Assembly: GCF_020618475.1 (NCBI RefSeq) | Contig: NZ_CP085339.1 | Span: forward strand, 535,016 to 599,015 | Source of the DNA: Haladaptatus halobius | GTDB lineage: Archaea > Halobacteriota > Halobacteria > Halobacteriales > Haladaptataceae | DNA: 64,000 bases | Direction: 5' to 3' | Position numbers and translations under genes: made by a program | Notes under the pieces: generated by a model | The model's database searches: none | Told to the model about the DNA's origin: nothing | Seen by the model: the letters and a program-made list of their open reading frames with translations, nothing else | In this document: piece by piece, positions 18,008-27,103 of the stretch | Numbering within the stretch: the first letter of the stretch is position 1 | How the letters are laid out: each line of letters begins with the position of its first letter

Positions 18008-20107
18008 TCAACTGAATGATCGTAAGCTCGGCTCAGTGTACTGCCCTAACTCGTCCTCGATATCCGATTCACGCCACCCAAGCGGCGATAACACACTCGC
18101 TGCTGTACGAACTAGCAATTCCCGATAAAACTCAGTATCATACTCGGTTAGCTCTTCACTTGCCAACCTCACTCGATCTCGCGACCGCTTTGTATCGTCG
18201 ACCACTACATACGACACACTCAGTCCAGGTGCACGCGTCAACCCCAAATCAGCAGCTCGCTCCAGTGCCGCCACACTCCGCGTCGACTGCGTGTAGTCCT
18301 TCCGTTGCTTCGAAACACGATTCGTGATCACCAACTCACTCGGATCAACCGCCCCACGCTCAAGGCGGTCAACCCACAACCGCAATTCCTCACAAACTGA
18401 TTCTGGATCTCGATACTCATCGACTGCTCGAATCAACGCTTTCTGCGCATCATCGATATACGACGGCGAACTTCGCTGCCGACACTCGATGCCCCGATAT
18501 TTGTATTCATCCTTCTCAGCGACCTTTCCGAAGTACTTCGTCAATGCACCAGCGTCTGAATCGCGCAACGGAACGAACGCAATCCAGTCGTAGTGCGCTT
18601 CGTGTTCGAGTCGAATCTCCACCTGCCTAGAAATCTCCGATGCAAGCTCCGAAAGTGACGTCTGTTCCTCGCCTTCAATCGGAGTCACCCACACGCTATC
18701 GACGATGCCATGCACAATTCGCCACCCATGCTCCTCAAGTACGGCTTTCGTATCCAACAATATTTCCCGAGCATACGCGTTGATCGCCTCGTGGCACTCA
18801 ATTCGCCCGAATTTTGCATTCGAAAAGCCCTGATAGCCGAAACACGAGACCAAAATCCACTTGATTGCACTCGATTGCCCTTCCAACTCATCGCGACGAT
18901 CCTCGTCCTCAGTTGCTCGAATCTTGGCTTTGATCGCATTCCGATCCTCGATCAACGGCTCAAGCACGTCCGGAAGATAGCCACGTTCGTCGCAAATCGA
19001 GTAGCCAATCCCCGGCACGTCCTCTCGACCAGCGTGACATTCACATCGAATCTTCTCTGGGCTCACATTCCGCGTGTCGATGATATTCGGATATAACGAG
19101 GAGAAATCGAGTTCGTGGACGTCCTCGTGCAACCCGACGTCCGGTGCAAAGGTGAACCCACCCCTATCGGCATCGTGGAGCTGGCGCATCGTTTTGAATT
19201 TCTCGTGGCGCCATGAGTGCCATGGGACAAGCACGTCTCGCTCCCGTGCCTCCTGTATCTGAATCCCAGTGAGGATATTCCCGATCGACGACCACGCCAA
19301 CTCTTGGAGTGGTTTCCCCGATTGCTCGACGAGATACAGGCAGCCATCGAGATTCGTCTGTTTCCACATGAACGTATTCGAGCCGTCGATGATCACCCGA
19401 CCGGGGAGATTGTACCGTGCTGGTGAGTGCCCGACTTGGCCATAGCTTTCGTACGTTGATTCGCCCGCCAACTGCTGCCATCCTGACCGTCGTCCAAGCT
19501 GAAATTCCACATCAAACCGCTCGGCCTGCTGGAAAAGAACTGGAATGAGGTCGCTGGTGTTCAGGAAGAGAATATCCGGATCAACTGACTCAATACGATC
19601 CGACAGCGTTGCTAACACGCCTTCGCCACTCCCAGTTACAATCTCATCGTCGATCGTTAGTTCTGTAACCCTCTCACTCGCGAGTTCCGTCTCCGAGACG
19701 GCAATCTGCATCTGCGAGAGTTCGTGGTTCGGAAGCGGATCAATCTCCTCTTCGAGACAGTAGCGGAACTCCCGCGAGAAGTCGACGTTGTAGCAGCGAT
19801 ACTCACCGGGTGAGCCCCACTTGCTCACCATCCCTGCCACTGAATTCACCGCGTTGAGGTCGATCACATCCACTTGGAGCACTTGTTCAGGCTCATGCTG
19901 GAAGCTCACGCGTTCATCAACAACAGCAACCTGCACAACGGCAGGATGGTCACGGAGTTCAGCATGTGCCGTGGAAAACTCACCGTCATCATTCACCGAC
20001 ACGTAGATTGTCGGTGTATACGATTCATCCACCTCGCAGTTTAGCCCCGTCTCAGTTAGTGACCAGGTGAGCACGTCGCCATCAACGTAGTCGATTTTGT
20101 ACACCAT
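18008..20107 (-). CDS. polB: Family B DNA polymerase, divergent plasmid type
   Basis: 699 residues. Motif A is ELDFSSLYPNII (residues 332-343), motif B is IKWILVSCFGYQG (415-427), and motif C is HGIVDSVWV (466-474). Motif C lacks the first Asp of the usual DTD pair, keeping only Asp470. Around 130-190 the exonuclease region keeps the shape (DPDILFLN) but the acidic residues of ExoI and ExoII are not evident, so proofreading is probably absent. This fits the PolB2-like polymerases of haloarchaeal mobile elements rather than the chromosomal replicase. A small gene ends five bases upstream in the same direction, probably one operon. A C-terminal copy lies at 8679-9359. Confidence 0.9.
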   Translation of the reverse strand: MVYKIDYVDGDVLTWSLTETGLNCEVDESYTPTIYVSVNDDGEFSTAHAELRDHPAVVQVAVVDERVSFQHEPEQVLQVDVIDLNAVNSVAGMVSKWGSPGEYRCYNVDFSREFRYCLEEEIDPLPNHELSQMQIAVSETELASERVTELTIDDEIVTGSGEGVLATLSDRIESVDPDILFLNTSDLIPVLFQQAERFDVEFQLGRRSGWQQLAGESTYESYGQVGHSPARYNLPGRVIIDGSNTFMWKQTNLDGCLYLVEQSGKPLQELAWSSIGNILTGIQIQEARERDVLVPWHSWRHEKFKTMRQLHDADRGGFTFAPDVGLHEDVHELDFSSLYPNIIDTRNVSPEKIRCECHAGREDVPGIGYSICDERGYLPDVLEPLIEDRNAIKAKIRATEDEDRRDELEGQSSAIKWILVSCFGYQGFSNAKFGRIECHEAINAYAREILLDTKAVLEEHGWRIVHGIVDSVWVTPIEGEEQTSLSELASEISRQVEIRLEHEAHYDWIAFVPLRDSDAGALTKYFGKVAEKDEYKYRGIECRQRSSPSYIDDAQKALIRAVDEYRDPESVCEELRLWVDRLERGAVDPSELVITNRVSKQRKDYTQSTRSVAALERAADLGLTRAPGLSVSYVVVDDTKRSRDRVRLASEELTEYDTEFYRELLVRTAASVLSPLGWRESDIEDELGQYTEPSLRSFS

Positions 20108-20111
20108 CGCC

Positions 20112-20360
20112 TCATCCCTGACTGTTTAAGTCGTCCTCTATGTGATCGAGCCGATCATCCAAGTCGTCGAGTTGTCGCTGCTGTTCGAGTAGAATCGAGA
20201 TGAGGATCGGTGTCTCGACGAACAGGGGCTTGTGAACTGTACTGGGGTCGGTATGCAACTGGGCATATTCAAAGAGTCGATCAAATACCTCTTGATCAGT
20301 CGATCGAAGCGCACGTCGATATTCGTCCCATCCTGTTTCGATTTGGTTGGTGTGGCTCAT
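20112..20360 (-). CDS. Small conserved partner of polymerase B
   Basis: 82 residues starting MSHTNQIETGWDEYRRALRS, with the core EVFDRLFEYAQLHTDPSTVH, then ILISILLEQQRQLDDLDDRL, a C-terminal helix with heptad character. The ATG at 20358-20360 is chosen over the longer frame because homologous haloarchaeal proteins, as I recall them, start MS..(DUF8156-like). It ends 5 bp before polB, so the two are probably co-transcribed. Function unknown; the coiled helix suggests dimerisation or contact with the polymerase. Confidence 0.72.
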   Translation of the reverse strand: MSHTNQIETGWDEYRRALRSTDQEVFDRLFEYAQLHTDPSTVHKPLFVETPILISILLEQQRQLDDLDDRLDHIEDDLNSQG

Positions 20361-20423
20361 TGCAGGTAGACACGACCACCGAGGTACCCTTAGGCAAGCC
20401 AGGGTCGCTTCCAAATATTCCAA

Positions 20424-21166
20424 TACAGGAAATATCGATAGTAATCGGTATGGGTGTCAGTCGTGCTGGTCGCCACACTGGAGAAAGAAAATACTCTGAT
20501 CACTCGCTAATTTCGATCAGTCCACTGCATCGATAGAAGCCCGCTAGAAATTCCAGGTATCCCTGAAATTTGGCCAGGTTGAATCCTATATTCCATTCGT
20601 AAAATCTCGATGAGGGCGTGATGATATCTAATGAATCGGTCGATGAACCTGTGGTGAATTTCACATCGCTTCTAGGGCTGTTTGAAGGCGGTTGTAGATT
20701 GTTCAATACCTCCTAAGTTGACGGCGTTGTGCCCGAATCTGCTATAGTTAGTCACGATTCGAGTTACCAAACAGTGATCGCGAGATTCAATACGTGCCAT
20801 CTGTTTCCGATTCGGATTTCCGAAACCCTGCTTCTCGACAGACAAGCACTGAATAACAGAACTTACACAACCTGTCGGAAAGGAGGCTAGGGAGGGAAAG
20901 TCAGCTCTCACGACCAGCCACGGCGACACTGTCGGGTGATGACGCCAGACTGTGTCGTCGTGCTGGCCTCTGGTGAGAGCGTATCTCCACTAACGGCATC
21001 GAGGATAAAATAAGTACGTCAGATATAGATTGATTTTATTATACTATTCCATCAAACAATCCCATATAACTTTTATTGGTCTCGATTTTAGCATTGTTTT
21101 CTTTCGATTGAGTGAATTCTGCAGTAAGTGGCCGTTACTCAACTAGCTGGAGGGCTAAGAGTAAGT
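20424..21166. other. Gene-poor stretch with a long hairpin
   Basis: No supported gene in about 740 bp. It includes the hairpin at 20904-20980. The AT-rich last 150 bp should hold the promoter of the HalOD1 gene. Confidence 0.45.
20904..20980. repeat. Long imperfect hairpin
   Basis: Left arm GCTCTCACGACCAGCCACGG through CGACACTGTC, right arm GACTGTGTCGTCGTGCTGG through CTCTGGTGAGAGC, about 30 bp per arm with a few mismatches and about 13 bp between. Such structures are seen at IS200/IS605 ends and as strong terminators. No transposase is adjacent. Confidence 0.7.
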
Positions 21167-21562
21167 ATGAACAGCGACACAACGAGAGTCAAAACGACCA
21201 GCTGGTTTGGCTCCACCACAGAGCACTCTGGACCGAGTCCACCACCTCAATATACATTGATCGCCTACGAGACGATTGACCTCGAATCATCGACTTCGGA
21301 GCTGGTTATAAGTGTCGTTGAGGCACTCATTGACGTGATGGAGCCGGCAGCCGGCCAAACGACGCTCACGCTATATGAATATATGAATCCAGATGCGCTC
21401 GAAGACATCATCGAAGCAAGTACATCGAAAAAGAGCGACGTCGAAGTCCGATTTGCGATTGAAAACTATCTTGTCACCGTTCGGAGCAACAACACCGTTC
21501 TCATCTACGAACCGGTTGGAGTACAACGGGAAACTGATAGAAACTCATGCCCGGCTAGTTGA
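21167..21562 (+). CDS. HalOD1-domain protein
   Basis: From the ATG at 21167, 131 residues: an N-terminal variable part, then a HalOD1 core (STSELVISVVEALIDVMEPA, then LYEYMNPDALEDIIEAST and the strand pair VRFAIENYLVTVRSNNTVLI). An upstream GTG at 21128 is possible but less likely. Small signalling/output protein of unknown target. Confidence 0.75.
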   Translation: MNSDTTRVKTTSWFGSTTEHSGPSPPPQYTLIAYETIDLESSTSELVISVVEALIDVMEPAAGQTTLTLYEYMNPDALEDIIEASTSKKSDVEVRFAIENYLVTVRSNNTVLIYEPVGVQRETDRNSCPAS

Positions 21563-21573
21563 CCAGGATCAGC

Positions 21574-21591
21574 AGGGTGAGGTAGTTCACT
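21574..21591. repeat. IS200/IS605-type right-end motif, copy 1
   Basis: AGGGTGAGGTAGTTCACT is identical to 40348-40365. In haloarchaeal IS605-group elements a sequence of this kind marks the right end downstream of tnpB. No tnpB is attached here. Confidence 0.5.
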
Positions 21592-21958
21592 CTCGTGTTT
21601 GTTCGGCAATTGCCCGGACGGCGTGTTCGAAGTAATCGCGGTCAGTCTACATGAATAGACGGTCGTTCCGTTCGAGGAGTTCGAAGAGTTTCGCGATCAT
21701 CGCATCGTACCTCTCGCGTTCTAAGTCGTGATCGATCGAGAAATCTTCGTAATCTCGTTTTGCAACATACGTCTCGCGTAACGGGAGTTCGCCAAGCTCA
21801 AGCTCATGACCACCATCATTATCTTCAGCAATAAGAACAGGATAGTCGATGAGAGTGAGAGTATAGCGAAATTTGAGGTAGAAATTCTCCCAATTATCAT
21901 TCGCTGAGTCAAGGTCGTCAAGAAGAATTGCGACAGACTGTGGATTTGGCTCTGTTGA
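21587..21958 (-). pseudogene. Unrecognised acidic protein, 5' truncated, one TAG
   Basis: Open on the minus strand without a start codon: PNPQSVAILLDDLDSANDNW, YLKFRYTLTLIDYPVLIAED, LPLRETYVAKRDYEDFSI and LERERYDAMIAKLFELLERN. A TAG follows RLFM near 21649, then the frame continues TDRDYFEHAVRAIAEQTRE to a TGA. The regular composition argues for a real gene that lost its 5' end to IS-end-like DNA at 21950-22006 and gained one nonsense codon. The family is not recognised. Confidence 0.65.
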
Positions 21959-22006
21959 AACCCTTAGAGTATAACAGGAGTAGCGTGCTGAATACAGAGG
22001 GTGTAA
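21950..22006. mobile_element. IS-end remnant
   Basis: GGCTCTGTTGAAACCC followed by GAATACAGAGGGTGTA. The second block recurs near 7080 (AGATACAGAGGGTGTA). It truncates the 5' end of the gene at 21587-21958. It resembles terminal repeats of haloarchaeal IS elements, but no transposase is seen. Confidence 0.5.
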
Positions 22007-22015
22007 CTACTCCTC

Positions 22016-22459
22016 TCAAGCGGGAGTATCTACAATCAGTGACTTGCGCTTCACAGTGAATTGCGTTAGAGCGAACAATATACCCCCAGTAACAGCCACA
22101 CTGATACCGAATACTAACGGAATCGTAGTCAGTGTCGTCGGGTCATATGTCCATTCAAACGTATAGACATCACCCTTGTACTGGACAGCGTGGTCAGCGA
22201 ATGTCGTCAATACACGGCCTTCGGCAGGTGCAGCTCCACCATCCTTCACTCGGTCAAACACACCTTTTTCTGTCGATGATAGACTAGAATACAAAATGGG
22301 TGACTCATCTGTCGCAGCGCTAACTTGGTCGACCTGAACCATATACGGAGTTGAATTGATCTCTCCGTATGCAGCAAAACCAGTAATCGCAATTCCACCG
22401 AGAAACAGTCCGAGGCTGACGACGTACAGTCCGAGACGGAGTCGGGGGGACAAATTCAT
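22016..22459 (-). CDS. Small two-TM membrane protein (DUF7979-like)
   Basis: 147 residues: a first membrane helix (LYVVSLGLFLGGIAITGFAA), an external domain with LYSSLSSTEKGVFDRVKDGG, a short YTFEWTYD strand, and a second helix (IPLVFGISVAVTGGILFAL) before a basic tail. The external motif matches a haloarchaeal family of unknown function. It stands alone; an AT-rich promoter region follows upstream at 22460-22500. Confidence 0.7.
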   Translation of the reverse strand: MNLSPRLRLGLYVVSLGLFLGGIAITGFAAYGEINSTPYMVQVDQVSAATDESPILYSSLSSTEKGVFDRVKDGGAAPAEGRVLTTFADHAVQYKGDVYTFEWTYDPTTLTTIPLVFGISVAVTGGILFALTQFTVKRKSLIVDTPA

Positions 22460-22578
22460 ACCCCGTATTAGTTAATGGCTTATATAAGTGCTTTCACGAA
22501 ACTATCTCCTTGGTCGATAAACTTGCGCTTTCCAGAGCCTGACGATCAGGTGTGGTCTCACTAACGAAACTGACCTCG

Positions 22579-22815
22579 TTATTCAGGTCCGTAATCAGTG
22601 AGTCGGAGCTTCCCCTCGACCTCATAGAGGTGGCCTTTCATGTAGAGGCGTTCGACGATATCCTTGGCAGTAGGCCGCTCAAGATCTTCTTCCGCCTTGA
22701 GAACTGTATATGCTTCTTCATAGGTGAGCTCCCCTTCGCTTGGAGCTGCAGCTGTAAGCGCGTCTAATGCCTCTTGTGCAAGAGGAGTAAGTGGCGATGT
22801 GCCATCAGAGACCAT
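22579..22815 (-). CDS. Small winged-helix-like protein
   Basis: 78 residues from the ATG at 22813-22815: MVSDGTSPLTPLAQEALDAL, then ELTYEEAYTVLKAEEDLERP, AKDIVERLYMKGHLYEVEGK and LRLTDYG. The helix-helix-wing order suggests a DNA-binding HTH. The frame is open further upstream, but that part is Ser/Pro/Arg-rich and unlike haloarchaeal protein. Confidence 0.6.
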   Translation of the reverse strand: MVSDGTSPLTPLAQEALDALTAAAPSEGELTYEEAYTVLKAEEDLERPTAKDIVERLYMKGHLYEVEGKLRLTDYGPE

Positions 22816-23166
22816 CGGTATAACTGAATCTGAGTTCGCGGTAAGTAAATCCTCGGGCGACGTCCCTTCGTGCCTCTTTTTCTCACTGCGACAAGGGGAG
22901 TAAGCACACGGCGTGGGATGGTGGGTTTGAGATGAGTACGAAGGCCCACACCGCCTACTGGGATCACTGACTGCATTCACTACTTGAGACGCGATGGATA
23001 AAGTCGTAAGCTAACCAGAGCGGGAGTGAAACTAACCACAGACACACGTACTCCAGAGAATCCACGTCTCCAAACTACCCTTCGACGATTGAACGGTACT
23101 TCCCTTAGATGAGCACACAACTGACGAGGCGAACAGCTATGGATTAGCATGTTATGCTAACCACCA

Positions 23167-23585
23167 ATGCCAAATAAGATCAAACGGTCTGACGACGGAC
23201 TTGCCCTCCAAGTCACCAAACCTGCATGAGCAGTAGAACTCGTCGAAGACACCGACGATGAGATCACTTATCTTGCAAAATCCGTGTGTTTGCGTTTGAC
23301 GATCTTCTTCTGGCCATCGGCAGTGACCGCATTACCGATGAGCACATCGTCGAACTCGCAACAACAGCGGCCCGCGATACAATCTCGATCCATCGAGTGA
23401 CAGACGCTTCACTCCAAATCGCGGGCAATGGCTATCAAGTGCAACTCCCGGGTGCTGCAGACGCAGGATTTCGCGTCGGTGATCGAGTGCCCTGTACGCC
23501 AGCGCCGAATATACTCGTCATCGTAGCAGCGGGATCTGAACGAGTGGCGGCGGACATAGTAACGATTCGAAAAGAGCAAATCTAG
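23167..23585 (+). pseudogene. Small two-part gene with nonsense and frameshift
   Basis: It starts MPNKIKRSDDGLALQVTKPA at 23167, meets TGA at 23227, then reads AVELVEDTDDEITYLAKSVC in the same frame. About base 23275 the sense switches to another frame (AKIRVFAFDDLLLAIG), which continues through QIAGNGYQVQLPGAADAGFR and VGDRVPCTPAPNILVIVA to a stop at 23585. The last part has the feel of an AbrB-type beta module. At least one stop and one frameshift make it non-functional as it stands. Confidence 0.5.
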
Positions 23586-23651
23586 AACCAACCATGCATT
23601 GATTAGTGTGCCATATTAACTTCATGCTCTCTATCACGGTATACAACAGTC

Positions 23652-23956
23652 TTGGAAAGCGGTACGCGAGAGCTGAAGTTTACTAGATTAACCCAGAGAC
23701 AGCTTCCATATTCGTCTCGCATAGTAGACGTAAATCTGGAAACCATGGGCCGAGAACTGCTCAAGCAGTCGCAGCACTCACCACTTGAAGCTCGAATGAA
23801 AGCATTTCTCGACGACCATCAGGCTCCAGACGATCTGAAGGAAACACGAAATCACGTAGCCGCAGGTACTTCCGTTTCTGATCTTGTCTCAGAAGACCGC
23901 GATGAGCGATTCAAAGTACGAATAGCCGTTCTACTTTTTCGATACCTCTGCCCTTG
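23652..23956 (+). CDS. Unrecognised protein, 3' end overrun by TnpB remnant
   Basis: The frame starts at 23652 or more likely at the Met near 23745 (MGRELLKQSQHSPLEARMKA), with LKETRNHVAAGTSVSDLVSE following. It is helical and polar. After about 23950 it overlaps the antisense of a TnpB remnant, so the natural C-terminus is probably lost. No family recognised. Confidence 0.4.
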
Positions 23957-24659
23957 TCAGCTACCCACCGTTGAAGCGATGGGCTTGTCGGAGGACTCCC
24001 ATTCGGCCGGCACCGGCGTGTTGGACGCCACTTCAGTAGCGTTCACGGTCATCCCCCCCGACTTCAGGGCGTACTGACTGAACGCCCCTCCAGCAGGGGA
24101 CTTCTGCCCCTGCTGAAGCTTGTGGGCGAGCTTCCGTGCGATGTTTTTCGCCGCGTTATTATCCGCGTTCGCCTCGTAAGAACAATCCAGACACACTAAC
24201 TGTTGCCCGTCGCGGTTTTCTTCGAGCATACAGCCGCATTTCGAGCATTTGTTGACTCGTGTACTACCGGTTCACCGTCTCCGCAACGATGCCGTACTCC
24301 TCGGCCTTGTACGCGACTGGTTCTTGCAGCGCGTTGAATGCCCACTGCTGGAACTTCTTGCCGTCGCTGATGTGGTCTCGAATCTACTCTAGATTCTCAA
24401 ACGCAATGCGGGTACAGTCGTGGTGACGAGCTTCAGTCACAATTTCTTTCGAAACGCGGTGGAGGTAGTCGCGACTCCACCTGCTGAACTTGTCACCGAT
24501 ACGCTGGTAGGTGAGGTGGGCACTTCGCGTGTCGGTTTGATGGAGGCTGACGCGGCACTTCTCAAACTCGCGGCGCTGGTGGTCCATGTAATCGGGACAA
24601 GAATGCAAAGAACGCAATGAAGGAGTGGAACGCAAAGAACAAGTTGAAAAAGGGCTCAC
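23957..24659 (-). pseudogene. TnpB (IS200/IS605) C-terminal remnant
   Basis: Reading leftward: a helical segment (FSRWSRDYLHRVSKEIVTEA, IAFENLE, stop, IRDHISDGKKFQQWAFNALQ), then a second stop, then the zinc-ribbon remains (CGCMLEENRDGQQLVCLDCS) and the RuvC-III-type motif YEANADNNAAKNIARKLAHK. The FENLE and ADNNAAKNI motifs are diagnostic of TnpB, an RNA-guided nuclease carried by IS605-type elements. At least two nonsense codons are present and the N-terminal half is missing. The guide-RNA scaffold normally overlaps the 3' end, here about 23900-23990, but I cannot verify it. Confidence 0.85.
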
Positions 24660-24680
24660 TCAAGAAGTGGAGATAGATCG

Positions 24681-25922
24681 CTATTCGTCAATTGATGAGA
24701 GGAAATCGCTAATGCGAGAATCTTGTTCGAGCACGGATTTGACGATATCTGGTTCTTCGAGGAGACGGTGTTTTGCGTGAACCCCTTGGCCACGCCCACG
24801 CCCTCGACGCTCTGATTGAATCACATTCAAGAAATCATGCTCTTTTAAAATCTCTTGAGTACGGCGTTCAGAGAGCATATCGAGACCAGTGCCACGTGCA
24901 ATCTGTTGATATCGGCGATAAATTTCCTTCGTAGAGAATTCATCTGCTTGTTTGGACTCAGTGAGGTTGGTAAGCGCCAATAGAATCGTTTTTGCTTGTG
25001 TCGGAGCGCCAGCGATTAACTCGGCAAATCGGTCGGCTTCCGTCTTTTTCTTCGCCTGGCGAACGTGCTCATCAGTTACGGGGACAGTATCTGATTGAGT
25101 TGCAATGCGGCCAGCGTTTCGAAGAATATCGATCGCTTTGCGGGCATCCCCGTGTTCTTGTGCCGCAAGAGCTGCGGTGAGTGGAATGACATCGCCTTCG
25201 AGAACACCCTCACGAAAAGCATCACGACGGTTCTCGAGGATATCGACGAGCTGCGTTGCATCGTAGGCGGGGAAGACTAGTTCATCGCGAGCAAAACTGG
25301 ATTTGACGCGTTCACCGAGTTCGTCAGCGAAATTGATCTTATTTGATATTCCGATAATGCCGATATTCGATTCAGAGATTTGCTGATTTTCTCCCGCACG
25401 TGATAGCTTCCGAAGAACCTCGTCGTCCTCAAGAAGATCGATTTCATCGAGGATGAGAATCGCAACGTCACAGCATGAATCGAGAACGCTCCACAAACGC
25501 CGATAATAATCACCAGTGGCGAGCCCCCGTTCAGGGATTGTGATGTTACTTTGAGTCGGATCGTTAAGTTCACGCCCGATAGTCTTGACGACGCCAGCTT
25601 CGGTATTCTGTTCACCACAATCAATGTAGGCCGCTTTCACAGTGACATCGTCACGCTGCGCTTCTTGGATAACACGTTCAGTAACACTCCGCGAAATCAA
25701 ACTCTTCCCTGTCCCGGTTTCACCAAAAATGAGAAGATGCGTTGGCTCTCGGCCGAAAATGGCAGGATTGAGCGCCTCTGCAACCTGCTTCATATGCTCA
25801 TCTCGACCAACGATTCGATCTGAGCCAGGGATATGCTTGATCTTCAAAAGCTCTTCTCGAGCGAAGACCGGGTCATCGTACCGAAAGAGTGGATCGCGGT
25901 CGTCTAACTCATCGGAAACCAT
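24681..25922 (-). CDS. orc1: Orc1/Cdc6 replication initiator
   Basis: 413 residues. Walker A is GETGTGKS (residues 67-74), Walker B is AILILDEIDLL (154-164), sensor 1 is GIIGISNKINFADELGERV, and the sensor 2 arginine lies in HGDARKAIDILRNAG. A winged helix ends the protein (LTESKQADEFSTKEIYRRYQ onward). It is an AAA+ protein that binds origin repeats and loads the replicative helicase. Immediately upstream (25963-26505) lie six copies of a TCGCGGATGTAA-type repeat, so this gene very likely drives a local origin. Full length and intact. Confidence 0.94.
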   Translation of the reverse strand: MVSDELDDRDPLFRYDDPVFAREELLKIKHIPGSDRIVGRDEHMKQVAEALNPAIFGREPTHLLIFGETGTGKSLISRSVTERVIQEAQRDDVTVKAAYIDCGEQNTEAGVVKTIGRELNDPTQSNITIPERGLATGDYYRRLWSVLDSCCDVAILILDEIDLLEDDEVLRKLSRAGENQQISESNIGIIGISNKINFADELGERVKSSFARDELVFPAYDATQLVDILENRRDAFREGVLEGDVIPLTAALAAQEHGDARKAIDILRNAGRIATQSDTVPVTDEHVRQAKKKTEADRFAELIAGAPTQAKTILLALTNLTESKQADEFSTKEIYRRYQQIARGTGLDMLSERRTQEILKEHDFLNVIQSERRGRGRGQGVHAKHRLLEEPDIVKSVLEQDSRISDFLSSIDE

Positions 25923-25962
25923 GGAATTGACTACTACATCTTTCTCATTCGTAATAAAGGCG

Positions 25963-26505
25963 GGGGAGTCGCGGATGTAAGTCGGAGGAAATTACCACTC
26001 CTAGTCCATCGGAATCGCGGTTTGTGATTTCACGGAGATTAGGTGGCATCGCGGATGAAGTTCCGAGAAAATAGTCAGTAAACGTCGTGTCGGACACCTA
26101 CGCCGCGGATGTAAAAGCAGGAAAGAACGGTGATAGATGACTCATACCGGTCTTCTGTTGATCACTCGTTCCCTTAGAACTTCCCAGAGCACACACACCA
26201 CCGTCGCGGATGTAACAGAAACAGTAAAAGGATAGGAGATGGTCTGCAATAGTTCATTTCTGTAAATCAGTGAACGAAGAGTGGCCGAAACGATCGACCA
26301 CTCTTTAAACTGGCCGAAATCGGCTTAATGGAAGATACGCACTCTATGGTTATATATGTTTGGAAAAGGTGTTATGCTGACAAGTGTTTGGTAGACAGAG
26401 GGGCACGTCTTGTTGGTTACATCCGCGATGGTGGTGTGTGCCCTACGGATTGGGCTAGCGGTTCCTCCTCTTTTCTCTTACATCCGCGACCGAGGTGTGT
26501 CTGCA
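25963..26505. other. Replication origin with ORB-like repeats
   Basis: Six repeats with core TCGCGGATGTAA. Four in one orientation: 25969-25980, about 26048-26060 (variant), about 26103-26115 and about 26204-26215. Two inverted: about 26417-26428 and 26478-26489 (TTACATCCGCGA). The best pair, 26191-26217 and 26416-26442, extends to about 26 bp as an inverted repeat. About 200 bp between the two orientations is free of genes and AT-rich in places (TATATATG near 26350). The arrangement beside orc1 is the standard haloarchaeal origin layout. Confidence 0.9.
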
Positions 26506-26614
26506 CTTACTCGGGTGAACCGAGAACGTGCTCGTCTATCTTTAAACAGCGAGAGAACCACTGCCGTAAACGGCGGGCAGGATGTCACAGGCAAATTCGG
26601 ATTGCGTCATGGAG

Positions 26615-27082
26615 GGCTCTATTGAATCCCGAGATGGCGTTGAATTGACGGTCATTGCTTGATGGCTCGATTGACGTTGTAAACGGAGGCGACGAGGACG
26701 AGTTCGCGGAATTGACAAAACCGGGATCACGAGTCGATGATTTCTCGAATCGAGTGCTTGATCGCTGAGTTGACCGACTCGACGAATGCCCGCTGGTTGT
26801 ATCGATCCTCGTCCAGTCTAGCGTTATCTGAATTGCTGGCGCTAAATCTCCGTCGTTTACGGTGGGGATACAGCGCCGTCATCATCTTGCTTGCACGTGA
26901 GACTGCTAACCTGCGGGCCAACGGAATCGATACTTCGTGAGGCCGGCAGCAGAATACTTTGAGCAAGCGTTGCCACCTGCTTGACGAAGCGGAAGAGTGT
27001 CTTTCCCATAACACCGTTCTACCACTTCATTAACCTAGTCTTATCGGATTACCTAGACGACTGCTAAAGATTCAATAGAGCC
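26615..27082 (-). mobile_element. Internally deleted IS with both terminal inverted repeats
   Basis: Bounded by GGCTCTATTGAATC (26615-26628) and GATTCAATAGAGCC (27069-27082). Inside, the minus strand encodes the transposase C-terminus (YNQRAFVESVNSAIKHSIRE, a TGA, then FRELVLVASVYNVNRAIKQ). Near the right end is a possible N-terminus MGKTLFRFVKQVATLAQ. It is an IS5-like DDE element reduced to under 500 bp, so it cannot move on its own. Confidence 0.82.
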
Positions 27083-27103
27083 GAACGTCTAAGAGTGAAT
27101 GAT

